A stretch of 64,000 bases of DNA from assembly GCF_001422325.1 (NCBI RefSeq), contig NZ_LMMR01000001.1, positions 187,256-251,255 on the forward strand, read 5' to 3'. Made by a program: the position numbers and the translations under genes. Each line of letters starts with the position of its first letter. Within the stretch, counting starts at the first letter, position 1. The notes under the pieces were generated by a model. The model did no database searches and was not told the origin of the DNA. It saw only the letters and a program-made list of their open reading frames with translations. The stretch comes from Leifsonia sp. Leaf264. Its GTDB lineage: Bacteria > Actinomycetota > Actinomycetes > Actinomycetales > Microbacteriaceae. Positions 35,214 through 42,472 of the stretch are shown here, piece after piece.

Positions 35214-35834
35214 ATGAGCAGTGGTGTGGATCGACTCGTCTGGGTCGACTGTGAGATGACCGGACTCGACCTCGCCGTCGACGAACTCGTGGAGATCGCG
35301 ATAGTGATCACCGATTACGACCTGAAGCCCCTGGACGGCGGCATCAGCATCGTGATCAAGCCCGACGACAGCGCACTCGAGAGCATGGGCGACTTCGTGC
35401 GCAACATGCACACGGAGTCCGGCCTCATCGACGAGATCCCCCACGGTGTGAGCGTCGCCGACGCGGAGTACCAGGCCATCGAGTACGTGCTCAAGCACGT
35501 GCCGGCCGATGCCAAGGCGCCACTCGCAGGCAACAGCATCGGAACCGATCGCAGCTTCCTGCACGCCTTCATGCCGCGCCTCGACGCGCAACTGCACTAC
35601 AGGGTCGTCGACGTCTCGTCCATCAAGGAACTGGCCCGCCGGTGGTTCCCGCGCATCTACTTCAACGCTCCCCCGAAGGCCGGCGGACACCGCGCCCTGG
35701 CCGACATCCTCGAGTCGATCCGCGAGCTCGAGTACTACCGTCGTGCCATGTTCGTGCCCGACCCCGGGCCTACGTCGGAGGAGGCGCAGGCTGCTGCGGC
35801 ATCCGTCGTGTCAGATTTCACCTCCCGGGTGTAA
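35214..35834 (+). CDS. orn: Oligoribonuclease
   Basis: 206 residues of the DEDDh exonuclease family. Exo I residues Asp 12 and Glu 14 are in WVDCEMTGLD, Exo II is in AGNSIGTDRSFL and Exo III His/Asp in GGHRALADI. It degrades two- to five-base RNA fragments, including pGpG from cyclic di-GMP, to nucleotides. About 25 residues after the core (TSEEAQAAAASVVSDFTSRV) are an alanine-rich tail. tRNA-His follows after 63 bases. Confidence 0.96.
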   Translation: MSSGVDRLVWVDCEMTGLDLAVDELVEIAIVITDYDLKPLDGGISIVIKPDDSALESMGDFVRNMHTESGLIDEIPHGVSVADAEYQAIEYVLKHVPADAKAPLAGNSIGTDRSFLHAFMPRLDAQLHYRVVDVSSIKELARRWFPRIYFNAPPKAGGHRALADILESIRELEYYRRAMFVPDPGPTSEEAQAAAASVVSDFTSRV

Positions 35835-35897
35835 TACACTTCTCTAGTTGCCTTTCGCGCGGCGCTGGATTCATCCGGCGTTCTCGACCGGCGCATG

Positions 35898-35973
35898 GTG
35901 GGTATAGCTCAGTTGGTAGAGCGCCTGGTTGTGGTCCAGGAGGTCGCGGGTTCAAGCCCCGTTACTCACCCCA
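35898..35973 (+). tRNA. tRNA-His (anticodon GUG)
   Basis: A 76-base cloverleaf with encoded CCA: acceptor GTGGGTA/TACTCAC, anticodon stem CCTGG/CCAGG around TTGTGGT, anticodon GTG at 35931-35933. The extra G at 35897 can pair with C73 as the G-1 needed by histidyl-tRNA synthetase. Confidence 0.95.
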
Positions 35974-35978
35974 GAGAG

Positions 35979-36004
35979 AAGGCCTCGGAGAGATCCGGGG
36001 CCTT
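35979..36004 (+). terminator. Terminator after tRNA-His
   Basis: AAGGCCTCGG pairs with CCGGGGCCTT across a six-base loop (one wobble), followed by TCTC. It starts six bases after the CCA end of the tRNA. Confidence 0.7.
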
Positions 36005-36030
36005 TCTCGTATCCGCGACGGAGGATGAGC

Positions 36031-36333
36031 ATGGCCGACCGCACCACCACGGCGCGCGCCGTGGACATCACGATCACCGTGCTCCTGCTGCTGGTGTCAG
36101 CGGCGCTCGCGGTCGCCTTCTTCTTCGGCGGGCTGCTCTGGGCGATGGACTCGGATCCCGATCCGCTCGGCTTCGGACTCGGTGTCTACGGGCCCATCGT
36201 CGTGACGGTCATCGGCACCATAGGGGCGATCATCCTCATGGCACGGGACCGCAGCGCCGTCTGGGTGCCGTTCGCGGCCATGGTCGTCTCGGCCCTTCTG
36301 TGGTGGCTCGGCGGCACTCTGGTGTCAGCCTGA
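36031..36333 (+). CDS. Small three-helix membrane protein
   Basis: 100 residues with three hydrophobic helices (about 11-37, 50-70, 76-97), no charged catalytic motif, and a short acidic loop (DSDPDPLG) after the first. ATG 36031 is chosen because GGAGG ends six bases upstream; the ATG at 36025 touches that ribosome site. It precedes the zincin gene by 28 bases. Function unknown. Confidence 0.7.
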   Translation: MADRTTTARAVDITITVLLLLVSAALAVAFFFGGLLWAMDSDPDPLGFGLGVYGPIVVTVIGTIGAIILMARDRSAVWVPFAAMVVSALLWWLGGTLVSA

Positions 36334-36361
36334 CACGCTCGCATCGTGACACGATGAGCGC

Positions 36362-36709
36362 ATGGACCTGAACGCCGAGGAGTTCGAGAAGCTCGTGATC
36401 GACGAACTCGACGAGCTGCCCGACGACATGGTCGACGGCCTCGAGAACGTCATCTTCGTGGTCGAGGACCGCCCGGAGGACGGCTCGCTCGACCTCCTCG
36501 GCCTCTACGACGGCGTCGCCATCACCGAGCGCGGGCAGTACGGCTTCGGGGAGATGCCCGATCGCATCATCCTGTATCGCGAGCCGCTGCTGGCCATCTG
36601 CGACGACGAGGAGGAACTCCGCGACGAGATCCACATCACCCTCGTGCACGAGATCGCGCACTTCTACGGCATCGACGACGACCGCCTGCACGACCTCGGC
36701 TGGGCTTAG
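36362..36709 (+). CDS. Small zincin-like metallopeptidase
   Basis: 115 residues. The C-terminal motif HEIAHFYGIDDDRLHDLGW (His 96, Glu 97, His 100) is that of the zincin_1 / DUF1025 family, minimal metallopeptidase-like proteins of about 115-140 residues. The N-terminal half is acidic (DELDELPDDMVDGLENV), as usual for the family. Substrates are unknown. The stop is 56 bases before the carboxypeptidase-like gene. Confidence 0.88.
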   Translation: MDLNAEEFEKLVIDELDELPDDMVDGLENVIFVVEDRPEDGSLDLLGLYDGVAITERGQYGFGEMPDRIILYREPLLAICDDEEELRDEIHITLVHEIAHFYGIDDDRLHDLGWA

Positions 36710-36753
36710 CCGCGAAACGAGTGTGGCGAGCCGGCGAGACGGATCGGCCGGGT

Positions 36754-36759
36754 TAACCT
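36754..36759 (+). promoter_or_regulatory. Predicted leaderless promoter -10 box of the carboxypeptidase-like gene
   Basis: TAACCT, GATGCC, ATG at 36766. It separates expression of this gene from the zincin just upstream. Confidence 0.55.
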
Positions 36760-36765
36760 GATGCC

Positions 36766-38028
36766 ATGGACTTCCGCCCCGGCCGCTTCTTCGGCATCCT
36801 CTTCGGCGTGGTCGTCATCCTCGGCATCGGCGTCTACGGCCCGGTGACGCTGCTGGCGCCCCTGCCGGCCGTGCACGCCGAGGTGCTCAGCCCCGCGAAC
36901 CCCGCCGCCGACGCCACGCCCCCGACTCTTCCCACCGATGGGGCGAGTGCCGTCATCGCCGTCGGCGAGACGAAGCCCCTCGCTGTCGCCGGAACCCGCG
37001 ATGCCGTGCCCATCGCCGGCATCGCGAAGGTCATCGCCGCGCTCGTCACGATCGAGGAGAAGCCCCTCGCCGTCGGCAAGGCCGGCGAGAAGATCACGAT
37101 CACGACACCCGACTACGCCGGATACATCGACTACAGCAAAGAGGGTGCCCGCACTCTGCCGGTCTTCCGCGGTGAGAAGTGGACGGAGCAGCAGGTGCTC
37201 CAGGCCGTGCTCCTCGGCTCGAGCAACAATCACGCCGACACGCTGGTCCGGTGGGCGTTCGGCTCCGTCGACGCCTACCTCGAGGCAGCGAACGCGTGGC
37301 TGGCGAAGAACGGCATGAAGGACACCACCGTCGCCGACGCGACGGGGCTCAGCGAGAACACCGTGGGAACGGCGACGGATGCCGCGATCCTCGGAACGCT
37401 GCTCACGCAGCAGCCCACTCTGCACGACATCCTCTCGAAGCCGGCCACCGCCCTCGTGAACGCGCGAGGAGTGGAGAACACCACCGACTTCTTCTCCGAC
37501 CTCGGGGTCTTCGGCATCTCGCGCAGCTTCACCGACCCGGCCGGCGTCTGCTATCTCTTCACGAAGACCATCGGAGCCGATGACTCCGCCGTCACGGTGT
37601 CGGGCGCATTCATCCGTCAGCCGGACTACGAGACCTTGGAAGGTGCCATCGAGGCCTTCGCGACGAGCGCCGAACAGAGCGCCGAACCCGTCGACGTGAT
37701 CGCGAAGTCGACCGCGTACGTGCACTTCAGCGCCCCGTGGGGCGCGCAGGCCGATGGCGTGACGGGAAAGGCCGTCACCCGCTCGGCCTGGAAGTCGGGT
37801 TCGTCGTCGACCACCGTCGATGTCGAGGACTTCAGCACCAAGTCGGAGGGTGCCCTGGTCGGTCACGTCCGCGTGGGCGATGGAGACGCATCCGTGGCCC
37901 TCAAGCTCTCGCAGGCCATTCGCGATCCCGGCCTGGGATGGCGGTTGATGAACCCGATCCCCATGGTGACCTCGCTGATCGAATCGCAGACCTCAGGCGC
38001 GGAGAGCTCGACGAGCACCCCGCGCTAG
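36766..38028 (+). CDS. D-alanyl-D-alanine carboxypeptidase-fold protein, probably inactive (S11 family)
   Basis: 420 residues: an N-terminal membrane anchor or signal (residues 10-38), a Pro/Thr/Ala linker, then an S11 domain. The domain is recognisable throughout, with SNN (153-155) as the SxN motif and the block GVENTTDFF. However, the nucleophile motif SxxK reads GIAK (Gly 85, Lys 88), and the KTG motif position reads SRS (252-254). Two of the three active-site motifs are therefore lost, and transpeptidase or carboxypeptidase activity is unlikely. It may bind peptidoglycan or regulate a true enzyme. The reading frame is intact and coding-like, so this is not a decaying pseudogene. Confidence 0.82.
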   Translation: MDFRPGRFFGILFGVVVILGIGVYGPVTLLAPLPAVHAEVLSPANPAADATPPTLPTDGASAVIAVGETKPLAVAGTRDAVPIAGIAKVIAALVTIEEKPLAVGKAGEKITITTPDYAGYIDYSKEGARTLPVFRGEKWTEQQVLQAVLLGSSNNHADTLVRWAFGSVDAYLEAANAWLAKNGMKDTTVADATGLSENTVGTATDAAILGTLLTQQPTLHDILSKPATALVNARGVENTTDFFSDLGVFGISRSFTDPAGVCYLFTKTIGADDSAVTVSGAFIRQPDYETLEGAIEAFATSAEQSAEPVDVIAKSTAYVHFSAPWGAQADGVTGKAVTRSAWKSGSSSTTVDVEDFSTKSEGALVGHVRVGDGDASVALKLSQAIRDPGLGWRLMNPIPMVTSLIESQTSGAESSTSTPR

Positions 38029-38038
38029 CGGCCGACGC

Positions 38039-38299
38039 TCAGAAGGTCTCGTCCTCCGACTCCACGGGATCGGAGTCGCCGGCGTCGAAGCGGAATCGCA
38101 CGTGCAGTTCGCCGTTCACGTCGCGCTCGTCGATCGCGTCGTACCAGAACAGCGACTCGAGGCCGTCGACCGCGGCCAGTCGGCCGACGCGCTTCTCGGC
38201 GGTACCGCCGATCAGGCTGCGGCTCTCGATCTCTCCCTCGAGCGGGCCGTCGGTGAACTCGGCGATGTAGGCGACGTCGTGGGGCTCTGCAGGTGTCAT
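38039..38299 (-). CDS. Small acidic hypothetical protein
   Basis: 86 residues, strongly acidic, predicted mostly beta (AYIAEFTDGPLEGEIESRSLIGG, ELHVRFRFDAGD). No known domain. The ATG is preceded by GGAGGA and by a TAGGTT box, so it can be expressed by itself, although it also lies 19 bases after the kinase stop. It is convergent with the carboxypeptidase-like gene. Confidence 0.65.
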   Translation of the reverse strand: MTPAEPHDVAYIAEFTDGPLEGEIESRSLIGGTAEKRVGRLAAVDGLESLFWYDAIDERDVNGELHVRFRFDAGDSDPVESEDETF

Positions 38300-38305
38300 T
38301 CCTCC

Positions 38306-38311
38306 AACCTA
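38306..38311 (-). promoter_or_regulatory. Predicted -10 box of the small acidic protein gene
   Basis: TAGGTT on the minus strand ends six bases before the ATG; the gap (GGAGGA) doubles as a Shine-Dalgarno sequence for read-through message. Confidence 0.45.
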
Positions 38312-38318
38312 CTCGCGG

Positions 38319-38852
38319 TCAGTCGCCGCGCACGAACACGTCTGCATGCGACGACGGATGCTCGCGGGCCACGTAGCGTCTCCACTGGGCGTCCCACTGC
38401 TCCCAGTGGGCGTCGAAGGCGCCGGCGTCGCGAGCGAGGGCACGGGGCTTGCGCACGGCATCCGTCGCCTCGATCCAGACCCGCACTCCGGCCAGCGGCG
38501 CCGCCGCCCTGGACAGGGCCCCGCAACCCTCGAGGATGAGCCGCTCCGAGGCCGAGACGACGTGCCAGTCCGTGGGGACCGACGCCGCCCAGTCCCATCC
38601 CTCCCAGCCCCCGTCGAGGCCGACCGCGCGCGGTGCGAGCAGGCTCGACGCGACGGCCCCGGATGCCGCATCCAGCCCGGACCACCCCGGGTAGATGTCG
38701 TCCAGGCGCACCAAGGTCGGACGCGGCACGTCCGGCCACGCAGCGACGAGAGCAACGGCGAAACTGGACTTGCCCGAGCCCGACGGCCCGTCGATGAGGA
38801 TGGTGGTCGGGCGGGATTGTGCTGCGTTCTCCCCCAAAGCCAGCGCGAGCAC
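38319..38852 (-). CDS. P-loop kinase, uridine kinase-like
   Basis: 177 residues from a GTG at 38852. Walker A is GPSGSGKSS near residue 22, the acidic LVRLDDIYPGW fits the Walker B/substrate region of the uridine/pantothenate kinase group, and ERLILEGCGAL follows. Typical members phosphorylate a nucleoside or vitamin, but the substrate is not evident. It lies 31 bases after the ykoC-like permease gene. Linkage to a thiamine-precursor transporter hints at pyrimidine phosphorylation, but this is inference. The start is uncertain; the upstream part of the open frame is antisense-like. Confidence 0.72.
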   Translation of the reverse strand: MLALALGENAAQSRPTTILIDGPSGSGKSSFAVALVAAWPDVPRPTLVRLDDIYPGWSGLDAASGAVASSLLAPRAVGLDGGWEGWDWAASVPTDWHVVSASERLILEGCGALSRAAAPLAGVRVWIEATDAVRKPRALARDAGAFDAHWEQWDAQWRRYVAREHPSSHADVFVRGD

Positions 38853-38883
38853 CCGCGAGACCGCGCTGGCTGGCGAGCACCAC

Positions 38884-39681
38884 TCAGGCAAGGACGAAGC
38901 TCCAGGTCCCCGCCCACACGGCCGCTGCGGCAGCCGCGAGCGAGATCGCGAGTCCGATGGCCAGCAGCGCGTACTCGGGAGGCCCGAAGGTCGACGGGCG
39001 TGCCCAGCTGCGCGGTACATCGTCGGCCCCGAAGCCGCGGGCCTCCATCGCCGTCGCCAGCTTGCTGCCGCGGCGCACCGAGATGACGAGGAGCGCGAAG
39101 GCCTGCCCCGTGAACCGGCGCACAGTCCCGATGGGGCCGCGCGCATCGGCCACTCCCCGAGCGCGCCGGGCGAGGCCGAGCGAGCGCCAGTCCTCGATGC
39201 CGAGCCCGACGAGCCGGAGACCGGCCAACGCGCCGAGCACGAACCGGGCCGGGAGGCGCACCACCTGTGCGAGGCCGTCGGCGAGATCGGTGGGGTCGGT
39301 GGTGGCGAGAAGCACGATGCCCGGGAGGCCGATCGCGAGCACTCGGAGCATGATCGCAACACCGAGACCCAGCGATCCCTCCGTCACCGAGATGAAGCCC
39401 CACTCCCACAGCACGGCGCCGGAATCCACGCCGTAGAGCACTGTGGTGAGGCCGGCGAGCGGTGCGGCGATCCAGAGCGGGGAGGTGCGCAGCCAGAACT
39501 GCCGGGCGCTCAGTCCGGCGAAGCCGAGCAGGACGGCCTCGAGGGCCAGCGCGACAGCAGCTGAGACCACGTCGATGGAGAGCAGCAACGTCATGCTGAT
39601 GAGCAGTGCGGCGCCGAGCTTGGCCACGGGATTGATCCGGGCGACGAGGCTGGGACGGATGGTCGGCGTCAGGATGCTCAT
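38884..39681 (-). CDS. ykoC: ECF transporter transmembrane (T) component
   Basis: 265 residues with about five or six membrane helices. The signature motifs of energy-coupling proteins are present: the start RINPVAKLG, and cytoplasmic ARGVADARG and AMEARGF, the two A-R-G couplers that grip the ATPase. It couples ATP hydrolysis to movement of the substrate-binding YkoE subunit. Its ATG overlaps the ATPase stop by four bases. The symbol follows operon context. Confidence 0.88.
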   Translation of the reverse strand: MSILTPTIRPSLVARINPVAKLGAALLISMTLLLSIDVVSAAVALALEAVLLGFAGLSARQFWLRTSPLWIAAPLAGLTTVLYGVDSGAVLWEWGFISVTEGSLGLGVAIMLRVLAIGLPGIVLLATTDPTDLADGLAQVVRLPARFVLGALAGLRLVGLGIEDWRSLGLARRARGVADARGPIGTVRRFTGQAFALLVISVRRGSKLATAMEARGFGADDVPRSWARPSTFGPPEYALLAIGLAISLAAAAAAVWAGTWSFVLA

Positions 39682-41168
39682 CGCACCACCTCGGCGCTCG
39701 ACCGTGACGTGAACGAGTACTCGGTGTCGGCGATGGCCTCGACGACGTGCCTGTCGTGGGTGACAGCCACCACCGCCGTGCCCTGGTCGAGCAGTTCGGC
39801 GAGCAATGCCATCAGCTCGGCCCAGGTGATGGCGTCCTGGCCAAAGGTCGGCTCGTCGAGCACCAGCAGCCCGGGAGCCGTGGCGAGCACCGTTGCGACC
39901 GAGAGCCGACGCTTCTCGCCGCCCGAGAGGGTGAAGGGGTTCGCCTCGGCGAGCCGACTCAGTCGCAGGCGCTCCAGAAGGGAGTCGGCACGAGCGGATG
40001 CCGCCGCCGGATCCATGCGGACCGCGCGCGGTCCGACGAGGAGCTCGGTCCGCACCGTGGGGGCGAGGAACTGGTGCTCGGGATCCTGGAAGACGGTGCC
40101 GATGCGCGGCAGCAGCTCGCGGCTGCGCCACCGGTGCGGCGATGGATCGAGGCCATCCGCCAGCATCCGCGACGCCCTGACAGCCCCATCGACAGGCGCG
40201 AGGAGCCCGGCGATGGTGAGGGCCGTCGTGGACTTGCCCGAACCGTTCGGGCCGGTGAGGGCGAGCGCCCGCCCCGCCGCGACCTCGAAGGAGATTCCGC
40301 TCGCCGCCACCTCGGGACGCCGTGCTGCGAACGGCGTACGCCCGACGGCGACGTCATCGACAGTCAGCACGGATGCGGCCGGCACCGAGTCCCGTCGCCG
40401 TACTGGCGCTGCGGGCGGCCAGCCGGGCACCCACACGCCGGCGGCTGCCAGCCGCTCCCCGTGCCCCGTGAGCACGGACTCCGGCGGTCCGTCGGCGAGC
40501 AGGCCACCGGCGGGATCGATCACGATCACGCGGTCGACGACGGGCAGCCAGACATCGACCCTGTGCTCGACGACGATGAGCGTTGCGCCCGTGCGATCGA
40601 GCGACCGAGCGACGGCATCCCGCACCTCGATCACTCCGTCGGGGTCGAGGTTGGCCGTCGGCTCGTCGAGGAGTACGAGGCCGGGCCGCATGGCGAGCAC
40701 GCCGGCGAGGGCGAGGCGCTGCTTCTGACCACCGGAGAGCACCGACGTCGGAGTGTCGAGCGGAAGGTCGAGGCCGACCGAGTCCAGCGCCTCTCCGACC
40801 CGCCGCCAGGTCTCCTCACGCGGTACCCCGAGATTCTCGCAGCCGAAGGCCACGTCGTCTCCGATGCGGGCCAGCACGAGTTGAGCGTCGGGATCCTGGA
40901 GCACGAGCCCGGCGCGCCCGCGGCTGTGACGCGGGTCTGAGCCGTCGATCGCCAGTCGGCCGCTCTCCTCGCCCTCGTCGTCGCCGCCCAGGACTCCGGC
41001 GAGAGCGGCGAGCAGGGTGCTCTTGCCCGCGCCGGACGGGCCGAGCAGCAGCACCCTCTCGCCGGGTTCGATCCGAAGGTCCAGCCCGGAGACGGCGTGC
41101 GAACGGCGGCCGGCGTGACGCCAGCCCCATCCGCTCGCCGTCACCCGGGCGCCTGATGAGGTGCTCAC
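39678..41168 (-). CDS. ykoD: ECF transporter fused double ATPase
   Basis: 496 residues from a GTG at 41168, with two complete ABC domains. The first has Walker A GPSGAGKST (43-51) and signature LSGGQKQR; the second has GPNGSGKST and LSGGEKRR. Both retain Walker B and the switch His (VVEHRVD, VTHDRH). Fused A-A' ATPases of this kind drive YkoEDC thiamine-precursor importers. The start overlaps the YkoE stop by four bases (GTGA). The long open frame upstream of 41168 lies within ykoE and is not used. Confidence 0.92.
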   Translation of the reverse strand: MSTSSGARVTASGWGWRHAGRRSHAVSGLDLRIEPGERVLLLGPSGAGKSTLLAALAGVLGGDDEGEESGRLAIDGSDPRHSRGRAGLVLQDPDAQLVLARIGDDVAFGCENLGVPREETWRRVGEALDSVGLDLPLDTPTSVLSGGQKQRLALAGVLAMRPGLVLLDEPTANLDPDGVIEVRDAVARSLDRTGATLIVVEHRVDVWLPVVDRVIVIDPAGGLLADGPPESVLTGHGERLAAAGVWVPGWPPAAPVRRRDSVPAASVLTVDDVAVGRTPFAARRPEVAASGISFEVAAGRALALTGPNGSGKSTTALTIAGLLAPVDGAVRASRMLADGLDPSPHRWRSRELLPRIGTVFQDPEHQFLAPTVRTELLVGPRAVRMDPAAASARADSLLERLRLSRLAEANPFTLSGGEKRRLSVATVLATAPGLLVLDEPTFGQDAITWAELMALLAELLDQGTAVVAVTHDRHVVEAIADTEYSFTSRSSAEVVR

Positions 41169-41836
41169 AGGGCGGGAGCGTCTGCCTCGACCGACCTCGT
41201 CTCCCGACCGGCTGCGAACCGCCCGAGGGCTCCAGTCCTGGCGAGACCGCGCATCGCGAACCACGACAGCAACCCGGCTACGGCCCCGGAGGCGACGGCC
41301 GAGACCAGGTAGACGATCTTGTACTGCAGTTCGAGTGCGGCATAGCTGGTGAAGGTGGTGTCGAGCAGGCCGACGGCCACGCCGGCCCCGGCGCCGGCGA
41401 GGAGGGCCACGCCGATGTTGAAGCTGCGGTACAGGAAGATGGCGAAGACGATCTCCGCTCCGAGGCCCTCCACCAGGCCCCAGATGAGCGTCGAGAAGCC
41501 CCACTGCGTTCCGATGATCATCGACACCACGGCGGCGACGAGTTCGGTGTAGATCGCGGCGCCGGGCTTGCGGATGACGAGCCCGCCGAGAACGCCGGCG
41601 AAGAGCCATCCGCCCGCCAACAAGCCCTCGAGGCCCGGGGTGAAGGCCAGCACTCCGGAGAGCGGAGTCCAGGCCAGCCCCCAGGCCCAGAAGATGACGC
41701 CGGATGCGACGCCGATGACGCTGGCGACGACGATGTCGACGACGCGCCAGCGATACCCGCGGCTCGACCGTGGACCGACGCCTCGGCCGGTGGTCCCAGA
41801 ATCGGATGAGGTCGGTGTGATGTTCGTGTTCTGCAC
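41165..41836 (-). CDS. ykoE: ECF transporter substrate-binding (S) component, thiamine precursor type
   Basis: 223 residues, with about five or six membrane helices after a 30-residue polar N-terminus. The text RVVDIVVASVIGVASGVIFW and the FTPGLEGLLAGGWLFAGVLGGL region match YkoE, thought to bind hydroxymethylpyrimidine or thiamine. A TPP riboswitch just upstream supports this strongly. The start is a GTG three bases after a hairpin whose 3' arm contains the ribosome-binding AGGG. Confidence 0.93.
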   Translation of the reverse strand: MQNTNITPTSSDSGTTGRGVGPRSSRGYRWRVVDIVVASVIGVASGVIFWAWGLAWTPLSGVLAFTPGLEGLLAGGWLFAGVLGGLVIRKPGAAIYTELVAAVVSMIIGTQWGFSTLIWGLVEGLGAEIVFAIFLYRSFNIGVALLAGAGAGVAVGLLDTTFTSYAALELQYKIVYLVSAVASGAVAGLLSWFAMRGLARTGALGRFAAGRETRSVEADAPAL

Positions 41837-41839
41837 TGT

Positions 41840-41872
41840 CGTGCCCTTTCGCTTCGCGGAAAAGAGGGCACG
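41840..41872 (-). promoter_or_regulatory. Hairpin sequestering the ykoE ribosome-binding site
   Basis: CGTGCCCT pairs with AGGGCACG, enclosing 17 bases. The AAAGGG just before the GTG start lies in the 3' arm, and there is no T-run afterwards. This suits translational rather than transcriptional control by the TPP aptamer upstream. Confidence 0.65.
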
Positions 41873-41887
41873 GGAAATGAGATGTTC

Positions 41888-41977
41888 TGCCTCCCTGCGC
41901 TGGCATGATCCAGATCAGGTTCGACGGTCGAAGGTTGAGAACCTTCCTCTCAGCCCGGCATACCGGACTCCCGTGTT
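41888..41977 (-). promoter_or_regulatory. TPP riboswitch (THI element)
   Basis: The minus strand contains the hallmark aptamer blocks in order: GGAGTCCGGTATGCCGG, CTGAGAGG, ACCTGATCTGGATCATGCC and AGCGCAGGGA. Spacing matches the thiamine pyrophosphate aptamer. When TPP is bound, expression of the ykoEDC importer should fall. Confidence 0.96.
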
Positions 41978-42067
41978 CGGCTCGAGTCTAGACCCGGGCG
42001 CGCGCATCCGCCGTCACGAGGCACGGACGGTGCAGCCCGGGACGGAGATTCGCCGCGTCAGGCGTCT

Positions 42068-42421
42068 CTAGCGGAACGCGCGGATGAAGCGGCGCAGCGC
42101 CCACCCCACTGTCGCCACGAAGGGCACGCCCACGGTGAGCAGCGCGATCGTGTTGGGCTCGAAGCGCGTCCGGCCAGCGCGGCTGATGTAGGCGCCGATC
42201 GGGATGGAGTAGCCACCGCCGCCACCGCCGGAGCCGACGCCCTTGAGGTTGGCGACCTTGGAGTCGCCCGTTGCCTCGTCGATGCTGCCACCGCCGAAGC
42301 CGTACCAGACTATGGCGACGGGGATCACGGTCGATCCGCCGACCTCGATCGGATCACCGTAGGCCGCCTGCACCCCGAAGTCCTTGGCCGAATCTGCGAG
42401 CTGTGCAACAAGGTTCGTCAT
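42068..42421 (-). CDS. GerW/YtfJ-like protein
   Basis: 117 residues. The pattern YGDPIEVGGSTVIPVAIVWYGFGGGS is that of the spore protein YtfJ/GerW family, which also occurs in non-sporulating actinobacteria. A glycine run (GSGGGGGGY) joins it to a strand pair and a C-terminal hydrophobic segment (IALLTVGVPFVATVGWAL) that could anchor it to the membrane. Role unknown outside spores. Confidence 0.8.
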   Translation of the reverse strand: MTNLVAQLADSAKDFGVQAAYGDPIEVGGSTVIPVAIVWYGFGGGSIDEATGDSKVANLKGVGSGGGGGGYSIPIGAYISRAGRTRFEPNTIALLTVGVPFVATVGWALRRFIRAFR

Positions 42422-42427
42422 GCGTTC

Positions 42428-42433
42428 ACGCTA
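42428..42433 (-). promoter_or_regulatory. Predicted leaderless promoter -10 box of the GerW-like gene
   Basis: TAGCGT, GAACGC, ATG at 42421. The same hexamer is used before the HNH gene. Confidence 0.5.
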
Positions 42434-42472
42434 CCTCGCGCTCTCCCGGCGCGATAGGGGCGGGTGGAGGGT

